Positions 49,455 to 59,914 of a DNA stretch of 64,000 bases are shown here, one piece after another. Numbering within the stretch: the first letter of the stretch is position 1; the number at the start of each line of letters is the position of its first letter. The stretch comes from Gordionus sp. m RMFG-2023 (taxonomy: Eukaryota > Nematomorpha > Gordioida > Chordodea > Parachordodidae), in the NCBI RefSeq assembly GCF_954871325.1, contig NC_088775.1, positions 26,699,561-26,763,560 on the forward strand. Reading direction: 5' to 3'. Below the pieces are notes generated by a model, which worked only from the letters and a program-made list of their open reading frames with translations, searched no databases and had not been told where the DNA came from. Made by a program: the position numbers and the translations under genes.

Positions 49455-51379
49455 CAGGCGCGTACGCAGGAATTTGGTCTGGGTGGGGGGGGGGGGGGGG
49501 GGGATAATAAAATTTTTTAAGAAATATAATTGTTTTTCAAAAATATCAAGCATAAATTTATTAGGACTAATAACTATTTCTAATACACAATTTTACATTA
49601 ATGTGAATTATAAAAAAATTATATGTAAAGAATCACTTAAATGATCCAAAATAGAAATTTGAATTTTTTGAGCCTTTACACAAAAATTTTCTTAGGAATA
49701 ATTGCATTTGTATGTTATATATTTACAAAGTAAAATCCAATCTTCGTTGTGATTGAGCTAATTTTTCAATTATCTCATCCTTGCTTGTCGTGAAATGCCT
49801 ATGTCAAAAGATCCAAACCTTTCAATCTACTTTCAGATGTTGTACTTCTTGGTATGTTTTTCAGAGACCTGCAGGCCCGGCCCCTAGGCCGGACAGTATT
49901 TTCATTTTTTTAAATATACCCGGGCCGGGCCCGAATTTTTTTTAAAAAAACACCCAAGCCGGGCGGCTGTATTTTTTAAAACAGCCTATATTTGAAATCG
50001 TTATTATTAGCTATAAAAAAAAATAATAAATATAATTTATTTTTTAAAAATCCGGGCCAGGCCTGAAAATTTTATTTAAAAAAAAGCCGGGCCGAGCCTG
50101 AAAATTTTTAAAAAAAAACCGAGTCGGGGGGCCTAAAAATTTTTTAAAAAAAAGCCGGGCCGGGCCTGAAATTTTTTTTTAAAATACCCAGGCCGGGCCA
50201 TAAAAATTCTTTAAAAAAAATCCGGGCCGTGCTATGCAAATGGTACTTCTGCAGGCCTCTGTTATTCTTCTTAAAAAAGAGAATGTTCTCTCATTAGTTT
50301 ACTAATGGGAAGAGTTTATAAACCCTTTTAGTACATTGGGAATTTAATCTAAAATGTGTTTGAAATAATGCAGAGCATCCATAGCATTTTTTGGGACTAT
50401 ATCAACCATAGTTAATCTTATAAACATAGTTATTCAGCTAGTAAGGCATCATAAGATACTTTAACATCTTCATAATAAAAGTCTAACAAATATTTTTTTT
50501 CTATCACCATCTGAAAAAGGTTAGGAAGGCTTTTGTTGAAGTAATATTTGCAGATTAGTAAGTGCTGCATGATGAATTAAAAATTCATTTATTTGGGTTA
50601 TAAATGTATCTGTATTTAAGATATACTCTTCTACTGATCCTATATTAATGTTTTAACGATGAGCTTGCCTTGCTACAAGTCGAGGGAGACAAATATTAAA
50701 CACGTATAGCTCTGCTTTTGACTCAACAATAAAATATAAAATATGAAATTCTTCATCAACATTAGCCCTAATTTCCTTGAGTTCTGAAAAAATGCTCTCC
50801 GCTATTCTCATCTTCTTAATCAAATCATTGTCATGTTTTTGAAAAGTAATACTTAAAATAGTTGTATAATTAAATAATACATTCTAATGAGAAATAAAAT
50901 TTGGAATAAGCATTGAATCCAATAATTTTCTTGCTTCTGAGGAAATATTTCTTTCAGGCCATTGTGATATTTCAGTAATAGCAAATAATTGGCTCTTCTA
51001 ACTCCTTAAAAGCTGTTACTGCTTGATGGCAGAGATTCTATCTTGTTTGACAAGGTTGCAATTTCTTTTTCCCTGCTGGACAAGAAGTTTCAGAAATAAT
51101 TATTATTTGACTAAAAATTTGAAAATGATAGATAAATATTAAGCCACTAAAAATTTCAAAATACTAAGTAAATATTACGCCGGAAAACTTGAAATCGAAA
51201 TTAATTGATAAAATAACTTAGTAGATAAATGTGATAATAAATATAATTAAATGTATATTTAATATGAGATACGAATAAATATTAACAAATATAAATTAAT
51301 ATAAACAATAATATTTTTGAAAAATATATCCGGCATCTGCATTTTTTGGCAAGGGGGGGGGCCGCTGCGTACGCCAATG
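49455..51379. mobile_element. composite hAT-like element, copy 2
   Basis: Begins CAGGCGCGTACGCAG and ends CTGCGTACGCCAATG. The flanks ATACTATC (49447-49454) and ATATTACC (51380-51387) match at six of eight positions, an aged target duplication. An 18-base G run follows the left end and a G run precedes the right end. Inside are the GC-rich module (49864-50260) and the - strand transposase relic (50281-51110), in the same order as copy 1 but without the fold-back insertion. Confidence 0.88.
50281..51110 (-). pseudogene. hAT transposase relic (THAP12/ZMYM1-like clade), copy 2
   Basis: Better preserved than copy 1. On the - strand: ITEISQWPERNISSEARKLL, DNDLIKKMRIAESIFSELKE, IRANVDEEFHILYFIVESKA, CLPRLVARQAHR, VEEYILNTDTFITQINEFLI and NAMDALHYFKHILD, all from the C-terminal half of this hAT clade. 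The N-terminal half is absent. Confidence 0.75.
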
Positions 51380-51777
51380 ATATTACCTCTTTAGATGTAA
51401 TTTGAGTGAGACGAATCTTGCAAATATATTAATTGTGCGGCTTAATAAAAAATAAGTAAATAAAGTTAAATATTGTTCATATTAAAATTAATCATTGATA
51501 TTTGTTTGTATTATTTATAATTTAAATATTATTTCACAATGTGCAATTAATAAAAATGAAGGTTTTATATATGTTATTTATTTTAATGATGAAATAAAAA
51601 GAAAAATACCTCCCATTACATCATTCGAATGTAGATTTGAATACAAAAATGTTCAAACCGGATTTTAGAGGTTCGAACCGAACCGATATTTTTATTTTTT
51701 ACAAACCGAACCTTGAACTGTTATTTTTATCCGAACTTGAACCGATATTTATTTCGGTTTGGATTCCTGAAAAAAGC

Positions 51778-52430
51778 AAGTTATAATCAAATTCATTTCA
51801 TGCTATATTTAAATGATTAGTTTAAAAGTGAAAGATATTATGAACCATTAAATTTTAAACCTTTTTTTTTGTTATAAAGAATAAAGTTAATAGAATAAGT
51901 ATAAATTTAATAATTGTGTTCCAAAAAAGGAACCATAATTATTTCTAAAAAATTTGTCTTACGTATAAAAATTGGGTTCGTTCTTCGTTGGTAAAATGTA
52001 TAATTTTGATGCCTAGATTTTTTAAAAACTGGAATGTTATTTCTTAGCTTGAGAAATTGTTTTGTTTTAACTAGTTTATAATAGTTATTATGTCTTTGTT
52101 CTAGTGATGTGTTTTTGTATTACCATTTTTATTTTTGTTTTCTTTGTTCAGTTAGAAGTGATGTGTTTTTCTCATTAACATGTATATCTTTTTTTTCTTT
52201 GTTCACGTATACCAAGCTTGTTTTGATTTTCATTCTCAAAACTGCTTCTAGCCAGTTTTCGAGATGGGCCTGGATTATTAACATTCTTTTTTTATTATTT
52301 AATTTACCACCAAAAATGAAATTCGGGATTTTGATTTTTTTTCTTATGAATGATTTTCTTTTTTTTTGTAACTATTGAAATAAAATTTGTTTAACCTTGT
52401 TGTATTTGCTTTTGAATAACTTTATAATAT
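51778..52430. other. T-rich intergenic DNA
   Basis: Poly-T-rich. The 89-codon frame at 52109-52378 is Phe/Leu-rich because of that composition and I do not call it a gene. Confidence 0.5.
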
Positions 52431-52434
52431 TTAC

Positions 52435-52575
52435 ACTACGTTGTCCGCGTGATCCCATGACAAAATCGATACCCAAATCCGGCCCCCTGGATCCCATTAT
52501 CGACCATCCCGGACTGTGTTTTCCCCACTCTGTCGAAATTCATCAGAAATCAATTGACTCAAAAAAAAACGTGGT
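52435..52575. other. GC-richer exon-like patch, strand uncertain
   Basis: A sharp rise in G+C with no repeat similarity. The + strand reads RCPRDPMTKSIPKSGPLDPI and on through HPGLCFPHSVEIHQK, followed by a possible donor GTATTT, but has no acceptor upstream. On the - strand a good acceptor TTTCGACAG opens a frame reading HSPGWSIMGSRGPDLGIDF, faintly like sperm-tail PG-rich repeats. Neither is certain. Confidence 0.3.
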
Positions 52576-53122
52576 ATTTTTCAATATTTATAAATTTATA
52601 ACGCGTCATTTTTTAAATGAAATTTTATATTTATTAAAAAAGATATAAAACTTAATATGCAAAATATCTTTTAGAATATGATCGAATTAGTTTTGTAGAA
52701 AATGAAGATAATAAACGATAAATAACTTACCTCGATTAGTATTTTTTGTCAAAATGGATTCCCATTAAATTGTACAATAGGCGAACGCTCGCCTTTTTTT
52801 CAAATGTTCTCCCAAATCAAAAATTAGCAATATAATTAGATTTATGATCGTTTAAATTATTTTATTAACCCCCCCCCCCCCCCAAAAAAAAAGAAAATCA
52901 AACGATAATTTTGTAAATTAAAAATGTTATCAAAAAAAAGCCATGAAGAGAAAAATTGAACTTGATGAAGTTTGATACCCTAATGAAAAAGTCGAATATT
53001 CATGCAGTTAATATGAGCTTTAAAATGTAAGATAATATAAAAACAGGACCCCTTAACGTATTAAGGATAGAACGAATTAAAGACTTTAATTTATAAAAAT
53101 AAACGACCTCTTGAATTTTTAG

Positions 53123-53295
53123 AGGAACTTGAAAGAAAAATAAAGTGTAAGCCTTTAATTTCCCAAGTATGGTTGGTGGAGTTCGATCAGCGAAAGAAGA
53201 TATTGTTAATTACTAAGCATGATAAAAAGAGAACCTATCCAGAAGACGAGCTTCAGTCTAGTAGTCAAAATAATGCTCGTTTTAGGAAAAAATAA
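53123..53295 (+). other. possible terminal exon of an unknown gene
   Basis: After TTTTTAGAG the + strand reads ELERKIKCKPLISQVWLVEF, DQRKKILLITKHDKKRTYPE, then a polar end and TAA. Codon usage looks more coding-like than the surroundings and it follows a reasonable acceptor. I recognise no family. It might join the patch at 52435-52575 in phase 0, but that is speculative. Confidence 0.3.
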
Positions 53296-54027
53296 AGTTA
53301 TTTCTTGTCAAATTTTAGTTTTCTTAAATCCCAATTTTCTATTTTATGAAAATGCTGTTTAATACTTAGTAAGAATGCAGCGGATCTTAAAAATTAAATT
53401 TATTATACGACTAATAAAAATATTAATGCGCAAAATAAAAGCTTAATTCAATAAAAATATATCTAGATTTATTAGATCAATTTTCCTCCAACAATAGTAT
53501 ACACATTAATCGACAGTTCATCTAGAGATGATTTGTTTTTGTATTATAAGCATGGACCCGGAACAAAGGGATTTTTGCGTTCCTGTTCTGGCCATTAACA
53601 TTTTTACTAAGTATTGATTAAGACATTTTCTAAAAAATTATCATTTCTATTAATGTGGTGTTAATTAAATTTGAGTGTCGAAAAACATCTCTCAACGCTA
53701 ACATTTATTATACAATATTAATTTTATAATTAAAACAGTCAAAATTATATCAAATATGATTAAAATTTTTATAATCTTTAATTCTTAAAATCAAATAATT
53801 TTGTTATGTGATAACTGGGATTAAGAAAATAAAAAATGAATATAAATAATTATGTCAAAATTTAATTTCCAATATTATTCGGAAGTCGGAACGTTAGAGA
53901 TGTTCTCGTACCATAATCTCCTCCAAGTCCCATTCTATATATCTAGTTATAAGCACATACAAAAAAATTTGATTTATGTATCTTAATTTTTTAAAATAAA
54001 TAAGTTAACATATTTGGGAAGGAAGCG

Positions 54028-54333
54028 ATGAAGAACCGGCTAATAAAAAACGTTCCAATTCCAAATAGGGAAGCTCCGGGTGGTATATCCCAAATACTTA
54101 TAGGTTTTAATAAAGTAATTAATTTAATTATAAAGTTTAATGTTGCCAAGGAATTAAATGCATTCGTTAATAAAATCAGATATGCTTTTAGGAACGTTCT
54201 GGAGACAATCTCTGGGTCGCAAATACCCTCGTCTAGTTGCTTATTTTATGTATTCCCAAATTTAGTAAAACGTGAAGACACGAACCAAATTCGTGATTCA
54301 ACATTTTTATTTATTGATTTTTTTATAAGATAA
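54028..54333 (+). other. unassigned 101-codon ORF
   Basis: Begins ATG after GGAAGGAAGCG. It reads MKNRLIKNVPIPNREAPGGI and then a hydrophobic, basic stretch, ending before an AT-rich tail. In DNA this AT-rich an open run of 101 codons is uncommon, but there is no recognisable domain, signal peptide or homologous copy in the window. Confidence 0.3.
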
Positions 54334-54833
54334 TATATTGATTGTAGAACAAACTAATTAAACGGTAAATTTTTTTGCGAACTTAAATTGATTAACTGAT
54401 TACACAAAAAAACAAAATAAACAATAGGTATAAATGGATGATGATTTAAATATAAGAAATAAAAATAACAAAATTATAATAAAAAAAATCAAGAAATGTG
54501 TGATGGAAAAAAACACGAAAACTTTATTATACATACCTTTGTGGATATTGAAATAATACCTCCAAGATTTTTGAACGCTTTATAAAAAAATATTTTTTTT
54601 AAATGTAAAAAACAACTCTACCCATCATCTCTAAAATGTGATTTACAATAATGATTCATCACAAAGAAAACTAACATTTTACTCAATCGACTTCAAAAAT
54701 CGAAGGAATGTCGGGTTAATAACAAATTATATTAGGAGCGAAAAAAAAATTTGTCTAAATTCTGAATCTAAATCGAAAAGACAGTCTAAACGATTTCAGC
54801 CTGACAGATGTAAAAAAAATTGGGTTTAAATTA

Positions 54834-55635
54834 AAGGGTTGAAAATGAGTATTGGAAAATAAAGCATAATAAAAATGATAGAATAGCCGTAAGGATGGAC
54901 AAGAAAAATCGAAAAAGTAAAAATATTAGGGAATTCAGTATATATAACCAAATCGGCTTCTAAACATATATTTAAAAAAGTGATTAATATTTCTATTAAT
55001 AAAAATGGAAGAATAAATTAGTAGATATAACTAAGGAATAACTGCTTTGCAAATAGACAAACAGCATATTTATCCAATGAAATTTCAAATCATCCTAACA
55101 TCCATTTTTTTGCATCGATAAAGAAGAAAAACGATTAATATATAATTTTTTTTTAAAATCTTTTTGTGCATTTTTATAATTTTTTTGGGGTATTTTTTAA
55201 ATTTTTTTTTGAAATAATATTTATATCGAGTAACAAAATAATTAATTATTGGTTCAATATATAAAGAATTTTTAAGTTTAAAAAAAACTATATAAGAAAA
55301 ATTCAAAAATCGGGCAAAAAAATAAACGGGTAAAAAAAATTGAATATATATATAACAAAAAGAGACACGGGTCAAAACTCAAAGAGAACAAATAATTATA
55401 TATATAAAATAAAATCGTGACAAATTCGAAGCTTTCTAAAACAATGATTTAAAAAAATTGACATCCATCTACAATATGAATCTTCCTCGAATTTCAATTT
55501 TGACGGGCTGCAAATGATTATATACCGATAAATAAATTTATTATGAAAAAAACATAAACATATCATTGTAATTATCCAAAATAAAGAGTTGAATGGCAAG
55601 AAAACAGTTTTTTAAAACATTTTATAGTATGCCCA
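54834..55635. other. intergenic downstream of brat
   Basis: AT-rich with A and T runs. Short Phe/Tyr/Lys-rich frames on the - strand reflect composition. Nothing supported. Confidence 0.5.
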
Positions 55636-55643
55636 AATAATCC

Positions 55644-55649
55644 TTTATT
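55644..55649 (-). terminator. brat poly(A) signal candidate
   Basis: AATAAA on the - strand about 170 bases past the brat stop codon. Confidence 0.4.
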
Positions 55650-55818
55650 CGCATTTGTACGAATAATAAAACCCTTATTCGATTTATCAAATATTAGATA
55701 TGAAAATTCGAATAATTATCGTATTATACGAATTGAATCGAGGTATTAGGCCTATTTTACAGATATGGCAACCTTTGGAGAGTTTACTGTATTTAATTTA
55801 TAGACTAACCCGGAAAGT

Positions 55819-58800
55819 TCAAATCGTCGGTGGATATTTGTTAGAAACCGACGAAGAAAATCTGCGATCAGGCACTCGTGAGTCATTGACAAAAGCCAAC
55901 ACACTGTCGTAGGGTGACCAATAAGGAGCTTGATAATATCCGAAGGTTTTGAGGGGGCCTTCGATTATGCTTGCTAAATCGGGAGAACTGGTGGGGTGAG
56001 CTGAGTCCTCGTCATATGAAGTAGCAATAGTATGATTCAAGTGGGAGCCTTGTGAGGAAGAAACAGGCGGTGCTAACACAGAGCAAGCTGTCTTGAGTGC
56101 CCGGTCATAGCAAGAATTTTCGAGCAAGGTCATATTTTGGGAATCAGGTTGCATGTGTTGTAGCTGAGCCTTATTTTGTAGCTGCTGTTGTTGCAATTGT
56201 TGCTGCATCTGGTGCTGCTGGGTGATGAGGAGCCAGTTCTGATGCCAATTCTGATTGAGTACAGCTAATGAAGGATGCTCAAACACTTTGGAATTCCCAT
56301 TAAGGGAGTTTTTAGAGGGTGACAGAGTAGATTTATTCTCTGAAAGATTGGCATGGTGGAGATTCGGGTGCAAGGAAGGGGTTGACAGCCCAACATATTT
56401 GAGAGGTAAAACATTGTGCTGAGAGATAAGAGGAAGCGGTAAAGAAACAAGTGGTAATTCATTTATCGGGCTGAGACTATTTCCGCTAGATGTATTGTTA
56501 CTTCCAGTGCCCAAGATATCTGTACTAGAGGTTGAGGCACCTTCTTGAAGACCTGCAGCGTTTAGGGCGTCATTATTATTGTACCGATATACGTATATGC
56601 GAAAATCCTTGCTGGCCAGCACCATAGAATCGTCATCCAATAAGGCCACGTCAAAACATTGTGCGTGCTTAACTTTGCTCTCCAATGCATCAAGTAAGGT
56701 ACCCTGTTGATCAAAAATGGTTAAATTAAAATTGTTATGGTTGTCGGCAACAAGCAGGCGTCCCGTGGAGTACTCGATGCCTACACCGATTGGATAGTTA
56801 GTGATTCCCGGACCGCCAATCTGACGTAAATAGTGGCCTTGGTAATTAAAAACTTTGACACTATGAGCCCTGTTGTCACTGATAAATATCTCTTTGCGAT
56901 CATTGACAGCAAGCCCATTTGGGAATTCCAGGTGCTTAGAGCAACCAAACTTATGCAAAACCTCACCACTCAAGTGGTCAAATATGACGACCCTCATAAC
57001 TTTGCACTCAACGATGACAATTTTACCCTCAGGATCCACTGTAACTCCCCGGGGATGTTGAAGCACGTCAGCGCCAAACTTGCGCAAAAAACGACCAAAC
57101 TTGTCGAATATTTGAATTTGATGGGTTGGGCTGCGTTCTGTCACAACAATATCGCCAGAAGTGCGAACTGCAGCAACCCTATTAGGGTAAAGAAGCTGCC
57201 CATCTCTCTTGCCACACTCGCCAAACTGAAATTTGAATCGTCCCTCTCGATCAAATATTTGAATTCGGTGGTTATTGGTGTCAGCCACTATGATATCGCC
57301 TTGGGCGTTAACCGCCACACCACTCGGTTCAGTGAATTGAGCTTCCAACAAGCCAAACTCCCCAAACTTACAATGATAAATCATCTTGCGGCGTTTAATC
57401 TGGTTCTGACTCGACTTAGCTATAGCTGTGAAACTGGGTGAGTATATTGGATGACCAGGTTGAGGTTGAAGTGGACAAAATGGCTCACTGATCAAGGGTA
57501 TGGCAGAATTGTTATTCATCTCCATGGTTAGGCCCATCAAGTTCATTTCAAGGATTTTGTTATTCGCCGAGCTGGAATTCATATTATGATGCAACAGTAA
57601 TGAGGAGAGGGCTAAATTATCTTTCTTAGCTTGTTCCAATCTAGTTTTAACATTATCATTGGATGAGGACGTTAATGCGTTGGGGTTTGATAATGCCTCT
57701 TCGTTAGTCTTTTCAAGAGAATTATTTAGTGCGTGGATTTGATTGACAGAGTTACACCATTTTTCGTAGGTGGAAAGATTTTGGGTAATGTCGCTCATAG
57801 TGAGGTCAGAGGTATTACTAGGTAGTAGGGAATTTGAATTAGTGGTTTTTGCTAAAGAAGAATTTGGCAGATTATCGCTGATAGATGGTACAGCTTGTTT
57901 AAGATTTTGCATGTCTATTGGAAGTAGAGAGCCTTCATCCCGCCAAAAATTTTGAATCGTCTTTGACAGATAAGGAGACTCTAAAGTTGTTTCTTTTATA
58001 TGACCAAATGCATTTTTTATAATGTTTGGGATGGCTGGGGCATATGTAATAAATTCCAAATCATAGTTGCTAATTTGGTGTGCAAGAACTGATGGTGACA
58101 AATTAAGTATCCAAGAAATACGGGGATCAAATAACTGCTTTATTGTTTGCATTTGGGCTTCGGATGATGCTTCTTTAGAAGAAGTAGAAAACTTTTCCAC
58201 TAGTTGAAAATTCATAGCCGACTTTTGCAAAAAATCATTTAACTTTTGGCTTATCAAAGAAATTTTAAATTCCTTGGCAGTAAAGGCTGCTTCGAGTTCT
58301 TTCATAATCTCACTTTTCCTATTCTCGATAGCATTGTGAAAGTTCATAGTTGTAACCCCAACTTCTCGTTTGGCTTGAAGGTACTGTGCCTGCAGTTTGT
58401 GGGACATTTTTTCTGCAGTTTTAAGAACAATTTCGTATTCCATCAATTTACCCTTGATAACGTCGATCATGACCTTAGCTCGATCATTGAAACCCTCAGA
58501 AGTTGCGGCAGCCATCCGCAAAACATGCCCATCACCTATATTCATGGTAGCCATGGTTGGTACAAAGTTAGAGCCTGGGAAAAATCCATCCAAGGATATA
58601 AAATCGTGAGCATGGGGAGCGTGTTCTGAAGCAAAGCATTCTTGGCAAGTAAATATGTCGCAGGTCTTGCAAATGTAAGATAAAATGAAGGCGGGGTGCT
58701 TGGAGCAGGGAGGGGGAAACGATGTGGAGGAGAGGGAGGGCACAATTTGGTCTAGCGAGTGCTTGTCTTTTATGCCCAGGCCAATATCCTTGTCGTCGTC

Positions 58801-59328
58801 ATCTGTGGAAGCAGAACCTCCTCCACTATCTCGGAAGGTCGGGATATCGCCAACAAGGGATGCAGCATGGCCACCCGCCTCGGTTGGGAAGAGGGATCTC
58901 CAAAGGGCTTTCGTCATGAGGCCCCTGACACCCTTAGATGACATGTTTGTAACTTGACGGCAAACAGGGCAGGACAAACTACCGGCTCCATTCAGCATGA
59001 CGCTATTATTAATGGGTATAGATTCACAACAAGTGGCGCAAATTTGGTGAAAGCAACTCAAGATTCTGACAGCATCAGGGAGCGTCTCAGGAAATTTATT
59101 TTCTTCGCGCCCACACATGGGGCATGACCAGGTGCTGCAAGCCACATCAGAGAGTGGCATTTTGGCATGGGTGGATGTTAGATTAGCAAGCGAAGTTTCA
59201 TCTTTATTGGTGAAACCATTAACGTTTCCGAAAGTTACCTCATTAGTGGAATCAAAATAACTTTCAAATAGGGTTCTCTCTGTGTCTGTTTTGTTGTCGG
59301 GTTCAACGTGGTGGGAGGCTCCTGCCAT
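55819..59328 (-). CDS. brat: Brat-type TRIM-NHL translational repressor
   Basis: Brat-family proteins bind 3' UTRs through the NHL propeller and repress translation in the cytoplasm. Of 1169 residues, a RING finger occupies 69-123 (C69, C72, C92, H94, C97, C100, C120, C123), a single B-box 2 occupies 208-241 (C208, H211, C220, C223, C228, C231, H236, H239), a coiled coil lies at about 280-400, and a six-bladed NHL domain at about 650-916. The NHL is close to Drosophila Brat as I recall it (FTEPSGVAVNAQGDIIVADT, ERSPTHQIQIF, LQHPRGVTVD, VKHAQCFDVAL). Drosophila Brat lacks the RING and ends at the NHL; this protein keeps a RING and adds a ~250-residue tail with a Gln-rich run (about 1060-1080) and a conserved-looking end. 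ATG at 59328 has a good context (AACATGG), but the frame stays open upstream. Confidence 0.93.
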   Translation of the reverse strand: MAGASHHVEPDNKTDTERTLFESYFDSTNEVTFGNVNGFTNKDETSLANLTSTHAKMPLSDVACSTWSCPMCGREENKFPETLPDAVRILSCFHQICATCCESIPINNSVMLNGAGSLSCPVCRQVTNMSSKGVRGLMTKALWRSLFPTEAGGHAASLVGDIPTFRDSGGGSASTDDDDKDIGLGIKDKHSLDQIVPSLSSTSFPPPCSKHPAFILSYICKTCDIFTCQECFASEHAPHAHDFISLDGFFPGSNFVPTMATMNIGDGHVLRMAAATSEGFNDRAKVMIDVIKGKLMEYEIVLKTAEKMSHKLQAQYLQAKREVGVTTMNFHNAIENRKSEIMKELEAAFTAKEFKISLISQKLNDFLQKSAMNFQLVEKFSTSSKEASSEAQMQTIKQLFDPRISWILNLSPSVLAHQISNYDLEFITYAPAIPNIIKNAFGHIKETTLESPYLSKTIQNFWRDEGSLLPIDMQNLKQAVPSISDNLPNSSLAKTTNSNSLLPSNTSDLTMSDITQNLSTYEKWCNSVNQIHALNNSLEKTNEEALSNPNALTSSSNDNVKTRLEQAKKDNLALSSLLLHHNMNSSSANNKILEMNLMGLTMEMNNNSAIPLISEPFCPLQPQPGHPIYSPSFTAIAKSSQNQIKRRKMIYHCKFGEFGLLEAQFTEPSGVAVNAQGDIIVADTNNHRIQIFDREGRFKFQFGECGKRDGQLLYPNRVAAVRTSGDIVVTERSPTHQIQIFDKFGRFLRKFGADVLQHPRGVTVDPEGKIVIVECKVMRVVIFDHLSGEVLHKFGCSKHLEFPNGLAVNDRKEIFISDNRAHSVKVFNYQGHYLRQIGGPGITNYPIGVGIEYSTGRLLVADNHNNFNLTIFDQQGTLLDALESKVKHAQCFDVALLDDDSMVLASKDFRIYVYRYNNNDALNAAGLQEGASTSSTDILGTGSNNTSSGNSLSPINELPLVSLPLPLISQHNVLPLKYVGLSTPSLHPNLHHANLSENKSTLSPSKNSLNGNSKVFEHPSLAVLNQNWHQNWLLITQQHQMQQQLQQQQLQNKAQLQHMQPDSQNMTLLENSCYDRALKTACSVLAPPVSSSQGSHLNHTIATSYDEDSAHPTSSPDLASIIEGPLKTFGYYQAPYWSPYDSVLAFVNDSRVPDRRFSSSVSNKYPPTI

Positions 59329-59512
59329 GTTAGCCAGGGAGTCACTGCACCAGAGAAGTAGCTTGCTTCTCGAATTGACGTTGGTGTGTGCGCCATCGTG
59401 AGAGGTCAGTCCGTTCGTAGTGCAGGTGTAATTGTTGTAAGTGAAATAGGTTTGGTTGTCGATTGTTGCTCCGTTTAGGGAAGATAGTAACTTGTTATTA
59501 GTCTTTTCGAGT
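59329..59512 (-). CDS. brat: brat upstream open frame, probable 5' extension of the exon
   Basis: The brat frame continues upstream of the ATG for about 61 codons without a stop and without another ATG, up to TTCAG at 59517-59513, which is preceded by AT-rich sequence and looks like a splice acceptor. It reads NNYTCTTNGLTSHDGAHTNV and on to LLLWCSDSLAN before the Met. Either coding sequence begins in an exon further upstream, or this is an open 5' UTR and translation starts at 59328. Confidence 0.5.
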
Positions 59513-59520
59513 CTGAACGA

Positions 59521-59523
59521 TTA

Positions 59524-59564
<41 letters not shown>
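59521..59564. repeat. (AT)n microsatellite
   Basis: About 40 bases of alternating AT directly upstream of the putative brat exon acceptor, within the intron or promoter. Confidence 0.95.
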
Positions 59565-59565
<1 letters not shown>

Positions 59566-59906
59566 ACAATAAATTTATAAAATTAGGCTGCACAGATATT
59601 AAAATAGCCAGGTGGGAATATTTCGAACTTGACACAAGACTGGCAGATTTTTTAATACATAACGACCTTGGAATGTTAATACCACTTAAAAATTTGCTAT
59701 CAAACTAAAATATTTTAAGGAGAGATGGAAGCGGCAAATAAAATCAGCATATTGGCGAAAACCGATTCAATTTTGAACAAATTTTAAATCGCCCGATACT
59801 AAACGGTTCCTTAAAATAATTTTGTTTTAAAATATGTGATTCGCTATTCCAAGATGTTTATGCATAAAAAATTAGCGATGCGAAATATATAAATTTATAT
59901 TGGGTT
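59565..59906. other. brat upstream region
   Basis: AT-rich, presumably intron or promoter of brat. No exon or element supported. Confidence 0.4.
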
Positions 59907-59914
59907 ATTCCAAT

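Larger units (their letters stand above)
47590..51450 (+). pseudogene. hAT transposase, interrupted by nested element
   Basis: A BED-type finger remnant (TSKCNITDC then GHH, 47620-47680) precedes an open stretch 47772-48002 (IEEALIEQTISVKLNKKIIT, ACTELVTFNGRPFKLIDDNG). Later pieces include TTDNRANLIKIVK (near 48240-48280), VSHTLQLVVDHALK (48447-48487) and the C-terminal LVVPATQVSVERCFS (49390-49434), cut by the nested composite after FIL. Past the insertion, RCNLSETNLANILIVRLNK (51397-51452) completes the C-terminus. The frame is broken several times. Confidence 0.8.
46009..51769 (+). mobile_element. hAT element with GGTTCGG-array ends, carrying copy 2 of the composite
   Basis: The terminal repeats are CAGGGATCAAAACCGAACC and, read inward, CAGGAATCCAAACCGAAA, followed by multiple AACCGAACC/TGAACCG words. 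The flanks AAAAAAAG and AAAAAAG look like a target duplication in an A run. The + strand transposase spans about 47590-49454 and resumes at 51380-51450 after the nested composite. The smaller copy is at 15946-17452. Confidence 0.88.

Noticed and set aside
56833-57441. 202-codon + strand ORF
   Set aside because: Antisense shadow of the brat NHL domain; the - strand frame is the conserved one.
58246-58957. Several + strand ORFs of 60-127 codons
   Set aside because: Antisense to the brat RING, B-box and coiled-coil region.
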